Positions 12,858-24,310 of a DNA stretch of 64,000 nucleotides are shown here, one piece after another. The translations under genes and the position numbers were made by a program. The notes under the pieces were generated by a model that saw nothing but the letters and a program-made list of their open reading frames with translations, did not search any database and had not been told where the DNA came from. The stretch lies in assembly GCA_028023455.1 (NCBI GenBank), contig JAQFVV010012441.1, positions 3,159,911 to 3,223,910 of the forward strand, written 5' to 3'. Each line of letters begins with the position of its first letter. Positions within the stretch are counted from its first letter, which is position 1. This DNA is from Epiperipatus broadwayi. Lineage: Eukaryota > Onychophora > Udeonychophora > Euonychophora > Peripatidae.

Positions 12858-13063
12858 AAATAAATACATAAACTTGTTCTTATTTCTTTCCAAAAACTTT
12901 ATTTCCATATATTAACTAATGAATATATATATATATAAATTCACATATTATCCACTTTCCAACGTTTCAACTGTTTTTTACATCATTATTACAGTCATTT
13001 TTATTAGTTAATATATGGAAATAAAGTTTTTAGAAAGAAATAAGAAGTTTATGTATTTATTTC
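12858..13063. repeat. Inverted repeat (hairpin, ~62-bp arms)
   Basis: Bases 12858-12922 pair with 13002-13063 almost perfectly (aaataaatacataaac... against ...gtttatgtatttattt). The loop contains ccaacgtttcaactg and catcattattacag, which on the minus strand read as an AUGAUG...GAAAC order. That recalls PLE/hammerhead ends but does not fold convincingly. Likely a small MITE. Confidence 0.8.
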
Positions 13064-14706
13064 TAATATTGGAGAACATACATATTTTAAAAGAAAAAAG
13101 CGGTGGTTTAATTTGTCATTGTATAATGATAATATTATGGTATAATATATATTGATTTAAGTATTAAATTTTTATCACTATTTTTTATGTCTACATACGC
13201 ACATATAAATGATTATGTTACCTCCTATTTATATACTTGTATTATTTCTGCCTTGAGAAATATATTCATTTTTATTTTTTTGTCCTCATAACTGCTTGAA
13301 ATAAACAAATATCTAGATTTATAACTAAATAGTTATTTCATTGTTATTAAGATCTTTGCTGATTGAAATCAAACCATTAAAATTTAATCCCTAAGCTATT
13401 GTTTTTTACTTTCTTTTTTAGGTTTTTTTCAGATCTATTTAGTAAATCATTTTTATAAATAAAATAGATTAAATTTCATGCCAGATTATTTTTTAAATCA
13501 TTTTATTTCTCTTTATATAATTATTTATAAAGTATGTATTTGAAATCATTCATATAAAAAAAAATCATATATATACTATTCTTATAACTTTTTGTCTTTA
13601 TATAGTAGCATCTTATAATCTTGAATTTCAATTTATTTATATTATGTATTTCTATTTTTATCACTGATTGTAATATCTTGTCCAATTAACCAAAATATTG
13701 TTTTCCAGATTTTCAGTTTTGCTTTTCAGCAAATTATTTATATATAGTAAATATGACACCCTAAATTTTATAGAGAGAATTAGTCTAGCATGGGATATTT
13801 TTCAGAGTTGGAAGTCATTAGAAACAAATGCAAACACTGCCTTTTTTATTATGACCTAACATTAAACCTCACATGGTAGAGATATTTTCTTTTCATTTTT
13901 GAAACATGGGAAATAAATAATATGTAATTGCCATATTGAAAAGGGCCATATTTGATTTGGAATTTGGCCTAAATAATCTCACTTATTATATTTGTTCTCT
14001 CTATAATAGAATGTGCAAATATTCATTTTGGGTAGATTAATAAAGATGCCATGCTTTAGGATAGCTGTTTGTTTCGGTGTTTCATTATGCTTTAAATCCC
14101 CTGTATTTATTAGTTATTTCATATTCAATTATGGGTTGTTCTTTCATAGTTATTTTTAAATGAGTAGAAATAATCTCTACTTTATGAGATTTGGTGTTTG
14201 ATTATAGTTTGATGAAGAGACTGGCATATTGATTCTTTTATATTTATACACATTATAATGGTTGGTTCAGCACATTCGACCATCAATTTTACAACAGTCT
14301 ACCTATGTCAGATATATCATGCCAATACAGGAAATCTCAGAGATGTATATTATAACTAAATGAATAAAGAAATCCAATCATCAACATATAGGTAGATATC
14401 TAATGGAATTTTGTTGTACCCAACTATATCTAATAACTAAATGTTTATATGATACTAAAGTATGGATTTAACTAGCTATATTAAATAAATAACTAAACAT
14501 ATGCAAATAAATGTCTTCACTTAATATTTAGTTTAAAGGCTCTATGATAATACTTTTGAATAAATTAGATTACAACTCTCAGGGATTGTTTTAATTAGTA
14601 TAAAAACATATACCTGTAATAAGATAGGACGATTTAAATAAACAAATACAAAAATCGAATTAACTTTAATAAAATTAAAATTGCACTTTTTTTACTTTAA
14701 AATGAA
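13064..14706. other. AT-rich stretch, no gene seen
   Basis: No supported coding, RNA or repeat feature beyond simple A/T runs. Confidence 0.55.
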
Positions 14707-14758
14707 AATAGTAATAATAACAAGTCAGATGTCACATGACTTATATATAGCTTGCACT
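14707..14758 (+). repeat. Solo fragment of the family C element end
   Basis: 52 bases here match 57761-57812 exactly, and 58139-58180 inverted in part. The block includes gtcacatgac and atatatagcttgcact. In the 57-58 kb element this block lies at the outer edge of the inverted arms, so this is probably a truncated or solo terminus of the same family. Confidence 0.7.
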
Positions 14759-14912
14759 GAAAAAAAAAATTAATGAAATGAATAAGTAAATAATGGGATG
14801 TTTGATTTGGATACTATTTTAAATACGAAAACAAAAATCAAAAAATTATGTGTATCTTTATATCCTATGTGTACCACCTAGTGGGTAAAATATATATATA
14901 TATGTTGGTGCA

Positions 14913-16481
14913 AAAGATTTTTATCAAGAATTATATAGTAATAAAGAACAAGTACCTCCTATATCTATTACATCTTCCGAATTGCCCAGAATTTTAAATG
15001 AAGAAGTGAGACATGCAATTAAATGTATGAAGAAAGGAAAGGCTCCAGGAAATGATGGAATTATAATTGATATATTAAAAGAAGCAGGTGAAGAAATAGA
15101 AACAATTTTAGCAAAGTTATATACCAAATGTCTAAATGATAAAGATGTACCGGAAGATTGGAAGAATGCAGTAATAATATTAATATTTAAAAAAGGTGAT
15201 AAAGAAGATATTAGAAATTACAGACCTTTCAGCCTTTTATCAGTTTTATATAAAATTTTTACCAAGATAATTACAACTCGTCTACAGAGAACTTTGGATT
15301 TCCACCAACCAAGAGAACAAGCTGGATTTAAAAGTGGTTTTAGTACAATAGATCATATCCAGGTATTGAGAGAAGTCATAGAAAGGACAAATGAATATGA
15401 GTTGTCATTATGTTTTGGATTTGTAAATTATGAAAAGGCATTCGATTCTATACACATTTCTTCAGTGATTAAAGCATTGGATTATCAAGGTATAGATCTA
15501 GGATATTGTCATATTTTAAAGAATATTTATAAAAATGCAACAGCAACAATTAGATTACATAATGATACTGGAAAAATCAACATTGAGAAAGGTGTAAGAC
15601 AAGGTGACTCCATATCTCCAAAACTTTTTACAGCAGTGCTGCAAGAAGTATTTTGTGGATTAAAATGGGAAACTAAAGGAATGAAAGTAAATGGAGAGTA
15701 TTTAAGTCATTTAGATTTTGCAGATGATGTAGTTGTTTTTGCAAATAATGCTTCAGAGCTGCAGGAAATGTTGCAGGAGTTAGCAGATGAAAGTAGAAAA
15801 GTAGGACTAAAGATAAATGTTAAAAAGACTAAAGTAATATTTAATCGATTTGCTCAAAATATGAAAATAAAGATTGATTATGAAGAATTAGAAAAAGTTA
15901 ACAGTTATAAATACCTTGGTCATATTATTAATACAGATGGAAATATAATGGAGGAAATTAATCATAGAATTAAACTTGGTTGGAGTGCTTTTGGTAGAAA
16001 TAACTTGATACTAAAAGGAAATATGCCTATGTGTTTGAAAAGAATGGTTTTTAACAAATGCGTTTTACCAGTTCTTACTTATGGATCTGAGACTTGGACA
16101 CTTAATAGAAGAGCAATACAGAGACTTCAGACCACTCAAAGGAGTATGGAGAGATGTATGTTGGGAGTAACAAGAAGAGATCGAAAACACAATGTATGGG
16201 TAAGACAACAAACAGGTGTTACTGACATTATTGAAAAAATTAAAAGATTGAAATGGAGTTGGGCTGGACATATTGCTAGAAGAAATGATAATAGATGGAC
16301 AATTGAAATTTTAAACTGGATTCCAAGAGATTGTAAAAGACCCGGAAAGAGACCGCATGTGAGATGGATGGATGAAATGAGAAAGTGTGCGGAGGTGTTG
16401 TGGAAAGGAGAAGCTAAAGATCGGAGAAGATGGATTAAACTTGGAGAGACCTTCATCCTGCAGTGGATTGATAATGGTTGA
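14913..16481 (+). pseudogene. Partial LINE ORF: reverse transcriptase and C-terminal region
   Basis: An open frame runs from the truncation point to TGA at 16479; it has no true start because the endonuclease part is missing. Counting residues from the codon at 14982, a thumb-preceding KGKAPGNDGI block (18-27) is followed by RT fingers (ILIFKKGD...RNYRP, 66-81) and AGF (near 114). Motif A is FVNYEKAFDS, motif B is VRQGDSISP (near 206-214), and FADD is at 246-249. The C-terminal domain carries WTLNRR, WVRQQTG and AGHIAR blocks typical of endonuclease-reverse transcriptase ORFs. In motif A the catalytic Asp is replaced by Asn (codon aat, residue 149), so the enzyme is predicted inactive although the frame is still open. 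The 3' end of the frame is conserved in the decayed copies elsewhere in the window. Confidence 0.9.
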
Positions 16482-16486
16482 TGATG
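14913..16486 (+). mobile_element. 5'-truncated RTE-like LINE insertion with 13-bp TSD
   Basis: The insertion is bounded by atatgttggtgca at 14900-14912 and 16487-16499, a perfect 13-bp target-site duplication. The element starts inside the ORF, so it is 5'-truncated as usual for target-primed reverse transcription. It ends shortly after the stop codon in a TGATGATG-type short repeat, the 3' tail style of RTE-related elements. There is no poly-A. Relatives lie on the minus strand at 17.1 kb and 44.5-47.2 kb. Confidence 0.9.
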
Positions 16487-16499
16487 ATATGTTGGTGCA

Positions 16500-17084
16500 C
16501 AATACTAACATCATTTTTTAAAAAATCATTTTAAAATAAACATAAAATTTGCTTCAGTAAAATTTAATTACAATTATATTATTTAGTATGTTTTCTTTAA
16601 ACTGTAATAACTTAACTAAATACATCAGTCTTTAATTATATCTATCTTCTATAAAGACTGATATTATTTTATCCGTAGTAGTTGCACTTATTCACTATTT
16701 TATTATTTCATCATACCATATTTGACATTAAACTCTAATATATTATCATTACAATTATGAGGCTTTGAACTAGAATGCATTTATATGCAAACATAAAAGG
16801 AGCTTTACTATCTCTAACAATAAATATCAAATATCTCTTTTAAAAAAAAACTTATAGACATAGAAGATCAGAAAATAGTTCAAGGATAAATAAAAACATA
16901 CTATTACCCCCAAATAAATAATCCTAAATATTAATTAAGTTTACTTTAAGAGCAAGTATTTATAATTAAGTGATGTATTTATACTAAAATATGAATATAG
17001 CTTTATAAAAGTACTTTTTTTTTTTTTTTTCAAGATTATTTTCTTTTTAAAATGCTACAAACGATATATTATCATCATTTTTAA
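16500..17084. other. AT-rich stretch, no gene seen
   Basis: No supported feature; a poly-T run lies near 17015. Confidence 0.55.
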
Positions 17085-17145
17085 ACCATTATCAATCCGC
17101 TGCAGATGAAAGTCTCTCCAAGTTCAATATCCAACTCTAATCTCT
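17085..17145 (-). mobile_element. 3'-end fragment of the RTE-like LINE
   Basis: The plus-strand text ccattatcaatccgctgcag followed by agtctctccaagttcaat is the reverse complement of the 3' end of the 14.9-kb LINE (…cttggagagac…ggattgataatgg). Only about 60 bp are recognisable. It is a third member of that family in the window. Confidence 0.8.
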
Positions 17146-17484
17146 ATGAATAATTACATTCTTTTTTTTTTAAATAAAAAATAAAACAATTATTAAAAAA
17201 GTATATTAGATTAAAATAAAGTTTCTTAAAACAATCTATAGTTTTTTATTCACTTATCTCAGTGATTTTGAAGAATCTGGCAATGACACAATGTTTTCAA
17301 AAAAAAATTCATTAGCACAGGCGTAAGTAAATAAATTGGTTGGATATTTACATATTATTCTTTTGCTCACTTGATGGGAAGCTTGACAGATATTTTTTTT
17401 ATTAATAATCCATTTTCACGGGCTTGCCATTATGACTTTTATAAAAAAAACATTATTATATTAATTATTACCACATAACTTCTG

Positions 17485-18215
17485 CTAAATATGAATCCAT
17501 GTATTGTCATGCAGTTCCCTAGTGCCATTTAGCCAGACTCCATAATGTTTATATTTTGTGTATGCACGCTTGTACCTGAATTCACATTTACTTTGAAAAT
17601 GTTCAAAGCCGTCATAGCATAATTCTTCAATTTTATAACCCTTCCAACAATCTGAATAGATTGTAGATCTATCATTGATATTATCCTTAATGGCATCCAT
17701 AAGAATCTATGCTGTTCTACTTGCAATAGTTACAATGAAGCATTCCCCGGTCTCTCTGCACAAGCCATTAAATAATCACTATTGTGAAAGTATGCATCCC
17801 AATTAGTTTTTTCTTTTGGTGAAAAGACTTTCATCTATTTCAACAATTTATTAGACCCTTCGATTTTGCATGATGGTCTAGTTAGAAGACTGGAGATACA
17901 AACTTCACACAAGTAATTGCTCCAGTCAATAACAGTTTTGTCTGATAAATATAGTTGCTTTTGTTCTCATTGTATGGTCATTAATTCCATGCAACAGCTA
18001 TAAATAATTCTAAGTGCAGTAATAAAGGATATTTTGGAGCTTTCTAACCACAATTTTTTATGAGTGATAACTCGCTTGAAACACATTTTGATATTGCACC
18101 GCCATTGAGTCTCAGCTTGCACATAAAGTTTCATAGCATGCTCATTAGTACACACCTTTTGCATGAGCACTATCCCATGATTCTGAAAGTATTCAATTGC
18201 CTCTTCTTCAGTCAC
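17485..18215 (-). pseudogene. Merlin-type (IS1016/ISXO2-like) transposase fossil
   Basis: From 5' to 3' on the minus strand: the first 82 residues from 18215 show the N-terminal zinc-ribbon region (EEEAIEYFQNHG, then QWRCNIKMCFKR). The C-x-x-C half is degraded (VCTNEHAMKLY replaces a CPxCG-x-MKLY type segment). Next come KLWLESSKISF and a segment around 17840 reading EIDESLFTKRKN, which holds the first catalytic Asp. The second Asp lies in YSDCWKGY within the frame starting at 17700. The third region (HTQNI) appears only in a different frame, so a frameshift separates it from YSDCWKGY. Several stops interrupt the middle part. The DDE order and spacing match the eukaryotic Merlin superfamily. 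Confidence 0.85.
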
Positions 18216-18650
18216 TAATAGATGTCAAATTTTAATCATTTTTGCATAAAGTAATTATAAAATATAATCAAAGAATATCTTGAATAAAAAAAATACAGAA
18301 TACACTGGAAATGCTAGGAAACTCACAAAAATTATGACAATGGTAGCAACATGTTAACAATTGTACTTTGCAATATACTTTAAAAAAATTAATTAAATAT
18401 TCTGAGTGGCATTTCTAAAAAAATTATTATTAATTTTTTTTAAGATAGCATTAATTTCTTAATATTTTTTGAACTTAACAAGTATCATATGTGCAATAAA
18501 AAAACATTAACACTTTCCTACCATTGTCTTAATTTTTGTGCATTTCCTAGCATTTTTAATGTATACCATATTTTTTTAATTCAATCAGTCGTTTGATTAT
18601 GTTTCATAATTATTGTGTGTAAGAACGATTAAAATTTGATATCTACCATT
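18216..18650. repeat. Inverted 5' flanks of two head-to-head Merlin copies
   Basis: Sequence upstream of the minus-strand copy (18216-18345) is mirrored upstream of the plus-strand copy (about 18505-18650): for example gattaaaatttgayatcta next to the start of each ORF, and tttcctagcattt with ctaccattgtc further out. The arms meet at about 18430. The boundary of the transposon terminal repeat should lie near the ctaccattgtc block, but I cannot fix it. Confidence 0.8.
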
Positions 18651-18940
18651 CGACAGAAAAAGAGGCAATCGAGTATTTTTAGAATCACGGGATAGTGCCT
18701 GTGCAAACTGAGACCCAATAGTGGTACAATATCAAAATGTATTACAAGTGAGTATCCATTTGTAAAGGAACATGGTTAGAAGGCTCTAAAGTATCCTTTA
18801 TTACTACTATTTAGATTTATTAATAGCTGGTGCATGGATTTAATGACCATTAAATGTGGAGAGGGGGCAACTGGATTTATTGAACAAAACTGCTATGAAC
18901 TGGAACAACTACTTACATGAAGTTTGTATCTTCAGCCTTA
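18651..18940 (+). pseudogene. Second Merlin transposase fossil, internally deleted
   Basis: The frame at 18660 reads EAIEYF-stop-NHGIVPVQTETQ, then stop and WYNIKMYYK. This aligns with EAIEYFQNHGIV and QWRCNIKMCFKR of the minus-strand copy but lacks the intervening zinc-ribbon residues. Further on are WKALKYPLL and WCMDLMTIKCGEGATGFIEQ, continuing past the point where the first copy's ORF breaks. The catalytic domain is not present. It is dead and inverted relative to its neighbour. Confidence 0.75.
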
Positions 18941-19860
18941 ATCACAGAGAGCTTTAATTTCCAATGAAATGAAATAATTTTAAATTCGGGAAAATCAAGT
19001 TTTGAAATCTTATTATTATTCTGTTTAAAAAATAATTCGAAATGCGATTTTGAAGTCTTAGTGCTTAAAATAATAAGATTTTAGTAAAAAAATTAATCAA
19101 AATTTGATTTAATATTTGTCTTTGTTTTTGTTGTTATCCTTTTGGCATTAAAAAGATAAGCTTTTATTTTGTTTTTTAATCTTATAAAATTTAATTTTTT
19201 ATAGGAAGCTTTATAAAATATATACAGTATTTATATTTTTCTTCATCGACGGATTTCGCTATTATTATATACACTGAGTCACTCTCTTTCTAGAAGAGCT
19301 ACGTCTGTATTGTGGAAGGTGCACGTATTTGATGGCATAAATTGATATGAGCGAACTGTTTTTATGTTGAACTTTGATTGTGTGTGTGTGTATATATATA
19401 TATTAATGAGTGTTTCATTTAATTGTCAAAAAATGGAAAAATTTTAATGCTTAAGAATAAAGTTTTAAAACTTTATTATTTTGTTTTAAGAAAATGTTTT
19501 AAACCATTATAAAAATTAAATCGGAAATGCAATTTTGAAGTCTTAGTAGTTTGAAGAACTGTAGTGGAGGGGAGGGGGATTTTAGTAAGCAATCGTAATT
19601 TGGATTAAAATTCAATTTTCTTACGATTGATTTTATTGTTATCGTTTAAATATCATAAAAAAATAGTTTTTAACTTAGTTCTTATGCGTAGAAAATCTTT
19701 TTTTATAAAGAGAATTATAAGATGCTCTTAATTTTCAAATTTTAGTTTAAGTATTTTTTTTATATTACTATATACATTTTTATTTATGTTGTCTAAGTTA
19801 ACTTAAAGCATGAACTTTTACTAAAATTAGATAATCAAGTGATTGATCTTTCAAATGATT
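18941..19860. other. AT-rich stretch, no gene seen
   Basis: No family-like ORF. A short (TG)n(TA)n microsatellite lies near 19380-19404. Confidence 0.55.
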
Positions 19861-19926
19861 GTGTGATGTTTCGGGCACCGGAAGTAACAGGTTATGTGAT
19901 GTTTTGAGCATCGGAAGTAACAGGTT
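19861..19926. repeat. 33-bp tandem repeat, two copies
   Basis: Copies at 19861-19893 and 19894-19926 share gtgatgtt and ggaagtaacaggtt, with five differences. The period is a multiple of three and lies in a minus-strand ORF of 110 codons, which is otherwise unrecognised. Confidence 0.85.
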
Positions 19927-20131
19927 GACCTTCAATCTATGGACTTTAACTTTCAAGTTCGTCACTTGACCATATTGTTTTTTTATGGTATTACACTTGA
20001 TTATTAACTGAGTATAATCATGAATGTATCTTGAATTCAAAACTATAGGTTTCAAGTTTGATATATATAAAAAGTTTATTATAAGATATCTATATATACA
20101 ACAAAAAACATGAAAATAACAAATTTTCAAT

Positions 20132-20170
20132 AAAAAAGCTTTTTTCGATACATATAATTTGTATCCTTTT
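20132..20170 (-). ncRNA. Possible decayed hammerhead downstream of PLE
   Basis: Minus strand: UUGAAAAG is followed by a strong hairpin (GAUACA paired with UGUAUC) and then GAAAA. The order resembles box 1 - stem II - GAA of the hammerheads reported in Penelope-like elements, but box 1 has lost several invariant bases. It lies about 240 bp 3' of the GIY-YIG ORF. Confidence 0.25.
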
Positions 20171-20403
20171 CAATATGTCTACTCACGATTACCGTAAAAC
20201 ATACATATAGCGACATCTATTTATAATACAACCAACAAAAAACAATTATTATCATCAATTATTTCATGAATACATACAATACAATACAAAAAACAAAAAA
20301 TATAAAAATATATAAAATTATATCCTTCATTAATTATAGTATATTCATATATACTCAAAAACATACAAAAAACACACAAAACATTAAAATATTAACATCC
20401 TTC

Positions 20404-20928
20404 TTATTTATCTATCCAATCATCTAATTTTAGCCAATTATTAGTCAAATTAATTGAACCCTTATAAATGTTCATACAATTATTACTATTATTTTTAATA
20501 TAACTAGTTTCATATACTTTTCGCCTATTAACATTTTTCAAGTAATTTAATGCTAGTATATTTTTAGTACAATCTATTTTATGACCATATTCTAAATAAT
20601 GTATAAACAAAGCAGATTTATCATCTCTTCTATTTATTGCAGTGTTATGTTCTTTAGCTCTTATTTCTAATTGTTTACTTGTATGTCCATAGTATACTAT
20701 TTTACAAATTCCACATATAATTTTATAAACCATACCTTTCTTATATTTTAAATCATCTAATATTTTATAGTTACCTATTAATTTATCTAAATCTTTACTG
20801 TTTGCCCAACCTATATTTGTATCTTTTTTACTATTTACATAATTTTTTAAAATAACAACATAAAGAAGTATTTTTATATTCTTTTTATATGGATATATAT
20901 ATATTTGATATCTAGGTTTGAATAACAT
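20404..20928 (-). pseudogene. Penelope-like element 3' ORF with GIY-YIG endonuclease
   Basis: The 174-codon frame corresponds to the C-terminal part of a PLE polyprotein. After a degenerate linker, the GIY-YIG domain begins with GMVYKI (65-70), a CGIC pair (72-75) and the YYG block (79-81). Then come an Arg in the helix (90), EH (93-94), GHKID (115-119), the metal-binding-type Glu in KVYETSYIK (140) and a final Asn-rich part. This is the order seen in PLE endonucleases. The reverse transcriptase that should precede it is absent, so the copy is 5'-truncated. The endonuclease frame itself is intact over its full length, which is unusual for this window. It is one of three PLE remnants here. Confidence 0.85.
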
Positions 20929-20929
20929 A

Positions 20930-21850
20930 GTAAAGGCTACTAGTATAAGTGATCTCTCATATGTATATACTACAATGGTACACAGAAGTAAAGTATTAAT
21001 AAATTAAATATCTTAAATATTTAACATTCTTTTTTCACTAGTCCAAATAACTAAAAACAATTTGAACTAATTGGGAAATTCTCAGCTATCTATAAAAGTG
21101 TTCAAATTCAATATCAGATTTGATTTTTAGGTGAAAGAATGGTAAATTTATGTACTGTAAGGTCTTATGGATTTGGAACATTTAATGTTTAATAATAAAG
21201 ATAACTTTTTATGATCTTATACTTTACATCTAAATAACTCAGACATAATACCAAATATAAGAGAAAATATAATTTATTTTAATTTAAAATCATTCTAATG
21301 TCAGACCTAGCTATATTTATACAAATATTATGGATCATGGCCACCCTTTTCAGCCCATTAAACCATTCAGAATGAACTGAAATGAACTTAAGTTCTCTAT
21401 GGATTAGAATTGGTGCTCGTTTAAACCAGGTCATCACCCAATTATTGGGAAATTCATGGGAGATTACATACCATCATCATTGTTAGATTAGATCACGATA
21501 AATTTGGTTGAGCAGAAAATCTTATCTCGCAGACTATTACAAGTTAATTTATTATTTTAATCAAACAATATTAATATAAGCAATTCTTTCACATTATGGG
21601 ATATAATCTAATATTCAAATTGTAAAAATTTATGAGAAGAAAGACAAGAGACTGGATTAATAATTAACAAAAATAAAATGTTTATTATGCAATAATATTC
21701 ATTGATTAAACTGGCCTGCATTTTAAAATAAACTTAATGCTATATATTAAAACATACAAAATATTACTACGCCATTGTTTTAAATTATAAAATTTAAAAT
21801 AAATTATTACATATGTTACCACTCTTTAGATACGTATTTTTTCAATATTA
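20930..21850. other. AT-rich stretch, no gene seen
   Basis: Nothing supported beyond short A/T runs. Confidence 0.55.
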
Positions 21851-21854
21851 AAAG

Positions 21855-22095
21855 ACAAACGCTCTACCAAGCTCAGTTGGTAGAGTGTTTGCCTTAAAAT
21901 TCAATATTCAAGAATCTAAAGGTGCAAATTCAACTTCTAAGCAAATATTGTCACTGTGCATATAGGCCAGCAACACCTGAAGAAGAGTGGAGAATAATAC
22001 TACTCGAAACATTGTGTAATTATTAACCTGTATTGTCTATTTGTGTGTTATTACTAATAAGTTGTTTGTATTTGGAAAGTTTAAATAAAGTTTAA
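21855..22095 (+). mobile_element. tRNA-derived SINE
   Basis: The head carries a clear Pol III A box (agctcagttggtagagtg, 21870-21887) and a degenerate B box (gtgcaaattcaacttc, 21922-21937) at tRNA spacing. The body contains cctgaagaagagtgg, a hairpin arm ctactc and cgaaacattgtg. The tail ends in gtttaaataaagtttaaaat. The tRNA part is too degenerate to be functional. The CUGAAGA...CGAAAC order in the body is hammerhead-like (stem II GAGU/ACUC, stem III ACA-UUG-UGU), but I find no stem I. Confidence 0.7.
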
Positions 22096-22559
22096 AATTT
22101 TCTTTACATTCAACATTCACTCATAAATGATGGAAATAGTCTAACATATCACATCTAATAACTAAATAAATGTTGCAATTAAATATGCTCTAGGCAATAT
22201 AGATTTTTTTTCTATAGACATATAATAGCACTCTTATATTTAACAGACTATTCTTTCTCTCTAGTTCTTTGATGTTTTTAAATCCATATCAACTTTACAA
22301 ATGTTCTTAAATTTCATAACATTTTTAGCTCTATGCTTACAAAACATTTTATTATGTGAAATACTATATATCAAATTGTCAAAAGGTAATAAATGAAGAA
22401 TAAAATATATATGCTTTGAACATGATCTGAAGAAATTTATTAATGAACATGATTATGCATGAAACTCTGAGACAGAAAAAAAGCTAATGTTATGTTGTAA
22501 AATTTATTAATTTTAATCTTTTTTTTAAAAAAAACTCAAATGTGATCACATATGGCACT

Positions 22560-24310
22560 CCACAGACAGAATAAGAGATAAACATTTTTTATATATATTA
22601 AAACTTTTTATTGACAATGCACTAAAAAAATGTGTCTTCAACCACTATTGAGGTTATTAGATCTAACTTGAAATAAACATATGGGAGGGGAGGTCAGAAA
22701 TTAGTTCAGTCAATCCCTTGTTATCTCTGTTATTTTTTAAGTTTTTAATGCCAGTAAATGAAAATATAAAACTATATCATATTTTAAATTGACTGGATAC
22801 TTTCAATTGATATGCATATATATCACTAGATATTTCTAAGTTAAAATGTATATCCTTTATGTATATTTAATGTTTATATCATATTTAGTATGTTCACATT
22901 ATATATATGTAAGTGATTAAAAATATGAAATATTCTTTTAAGTGAAATGTTTTTAATATTTTATTTTGATTGGAAATTTTTTATTTTTTAAAAAAAAAAA
23001 TTGATTACTAAAAAAAGTATATTGTAAATGAATTTTACTTAATACATATAATTTTACTTCAAGTCAATTTCACACCTATAATGTATATATATCACTAGAT
23101 ATTTCTTCCATAAGTTAATACATATACTTTTTATGTATATATCTAAGAAACTAAGTCACCTAGTTAAAAAATTAATATTTCCTATCACTTTCATAGACAT
23201 TTTAAACAAATGTACAAAATTTCAACAAGTTATATTGAACTTGAATATATTAAATATCAATTTTAAAAATAGCTTTATACTGCTCCTCTAATGAGTTAAT
23301 AATATATAAGCAAACAAACAGATTTTTCAACTTCAATAAAAGCATTAAATATTAGAGATAAAAAAAGTTTTTATATTAAATGCTTTTATTGACTGTGCAC
23401 TAGTAAAAAATAAAATAAATGTATCTTCAGTCACAATTGAAGTTTTTAAATTTAACTTGAAATAAAAGCTTTGGGGGATCCAGAGATTAATTAAGCCGAT
23501 CCTTTTTTTATAATAAAAGAATGACTTAATTAATTTCTGGACTGCCTAAGCTTTTATTTCAAGTTAAATTTTAAAACTCCAGTTGTGGTTGAAGAAACAA
23601 TTATTTTTATTTTAATGCACAGTCAACAAAAGCATTTAATAAAAAAAAATATTTTGGTTATATTTGTTTTTAGTATTGGCACGATGAATGAAAATTTAAA
23701 ACTATATTGTATTTTAAATTGACTTTTCACTTATAGTTCATATATATATGACTAGATATTTCTGCTATAAGTTAAAATGTATATCTCATATATATTATAT
23801 TTAATATGTGTACATAATAATACCTGTGTATATATTGCAAATGAATTTCACTTGATGTAAATACATAATTGTACTTTAAATCAATATCACACATGTAGTA
23901 TGTATGTTGTTAGATATTTCTCCAGGAAATTAATATATATACTCTTAATGTGTATATTATATTTAGTATGTGTGCATAATTATATGTATAATAAATCAGT
24001 AAGTTTTTTATGTAAAATTGTTTGATAGTTTTAATTTTTATTTTAAAATAACTGGGGTTTTTTTAAAAAAAGTTTTTAAAAATGTTGAGATCATTGTTTT
24101 AAATAATTATAACAAGCTTTCTTTTTTTTTAGTTTTTTGCAATCGTTTTAAATAATGCCAGTTTTTCTATTTTAACTTTTTTTAAAACAATTGTTTTAAA
24201 ATATAAACTATTAAACAATTTTAAATTGAAAACATAATTACTGATATATTATATGTGTATAATTATGTACACATACTAAATATGGTATATATATTAAAGG
24301 TTTAAAATGT
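22560..24310. repeat. Cluster of diverged, partly inverted AT-rich repeats
   Basis: A block starting 'ttttattgac..tgcact' and passing 'aacttgaaataaa' to a G-rich segment occurs at about 22600-22730, again at 23365-23505, and inverted at 23517-23645. The last two form a hairpin around 23510. A second series, 'atatatcactagatatttct', recurs near 22815, 23085, 23750 and 23910, with an inverted relative near 24240-24300. They look like nested, old MITEs. No ORF. Confidence 0.65.

Noticed and set aside
12950-13005. Possible hammerhead in the loop of the 12.9-kb hairpin
   Set aside because: The minus-strand AUGAUG...GAAAC order is present, but the box lacks C3-U4 and no stem II or stem I forms.
16065-16514. 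Minus-strand frames opposite the RT ORF
   Set aside because: Shadows of the RT coding sequence.
22560-24310. CRISPR-like spacing of recurring 'cactagatatttct' blocks
   Set aside because: Irregular spacing, diverged copies and a clearly animal-type context; nested old MITEs explain it better.
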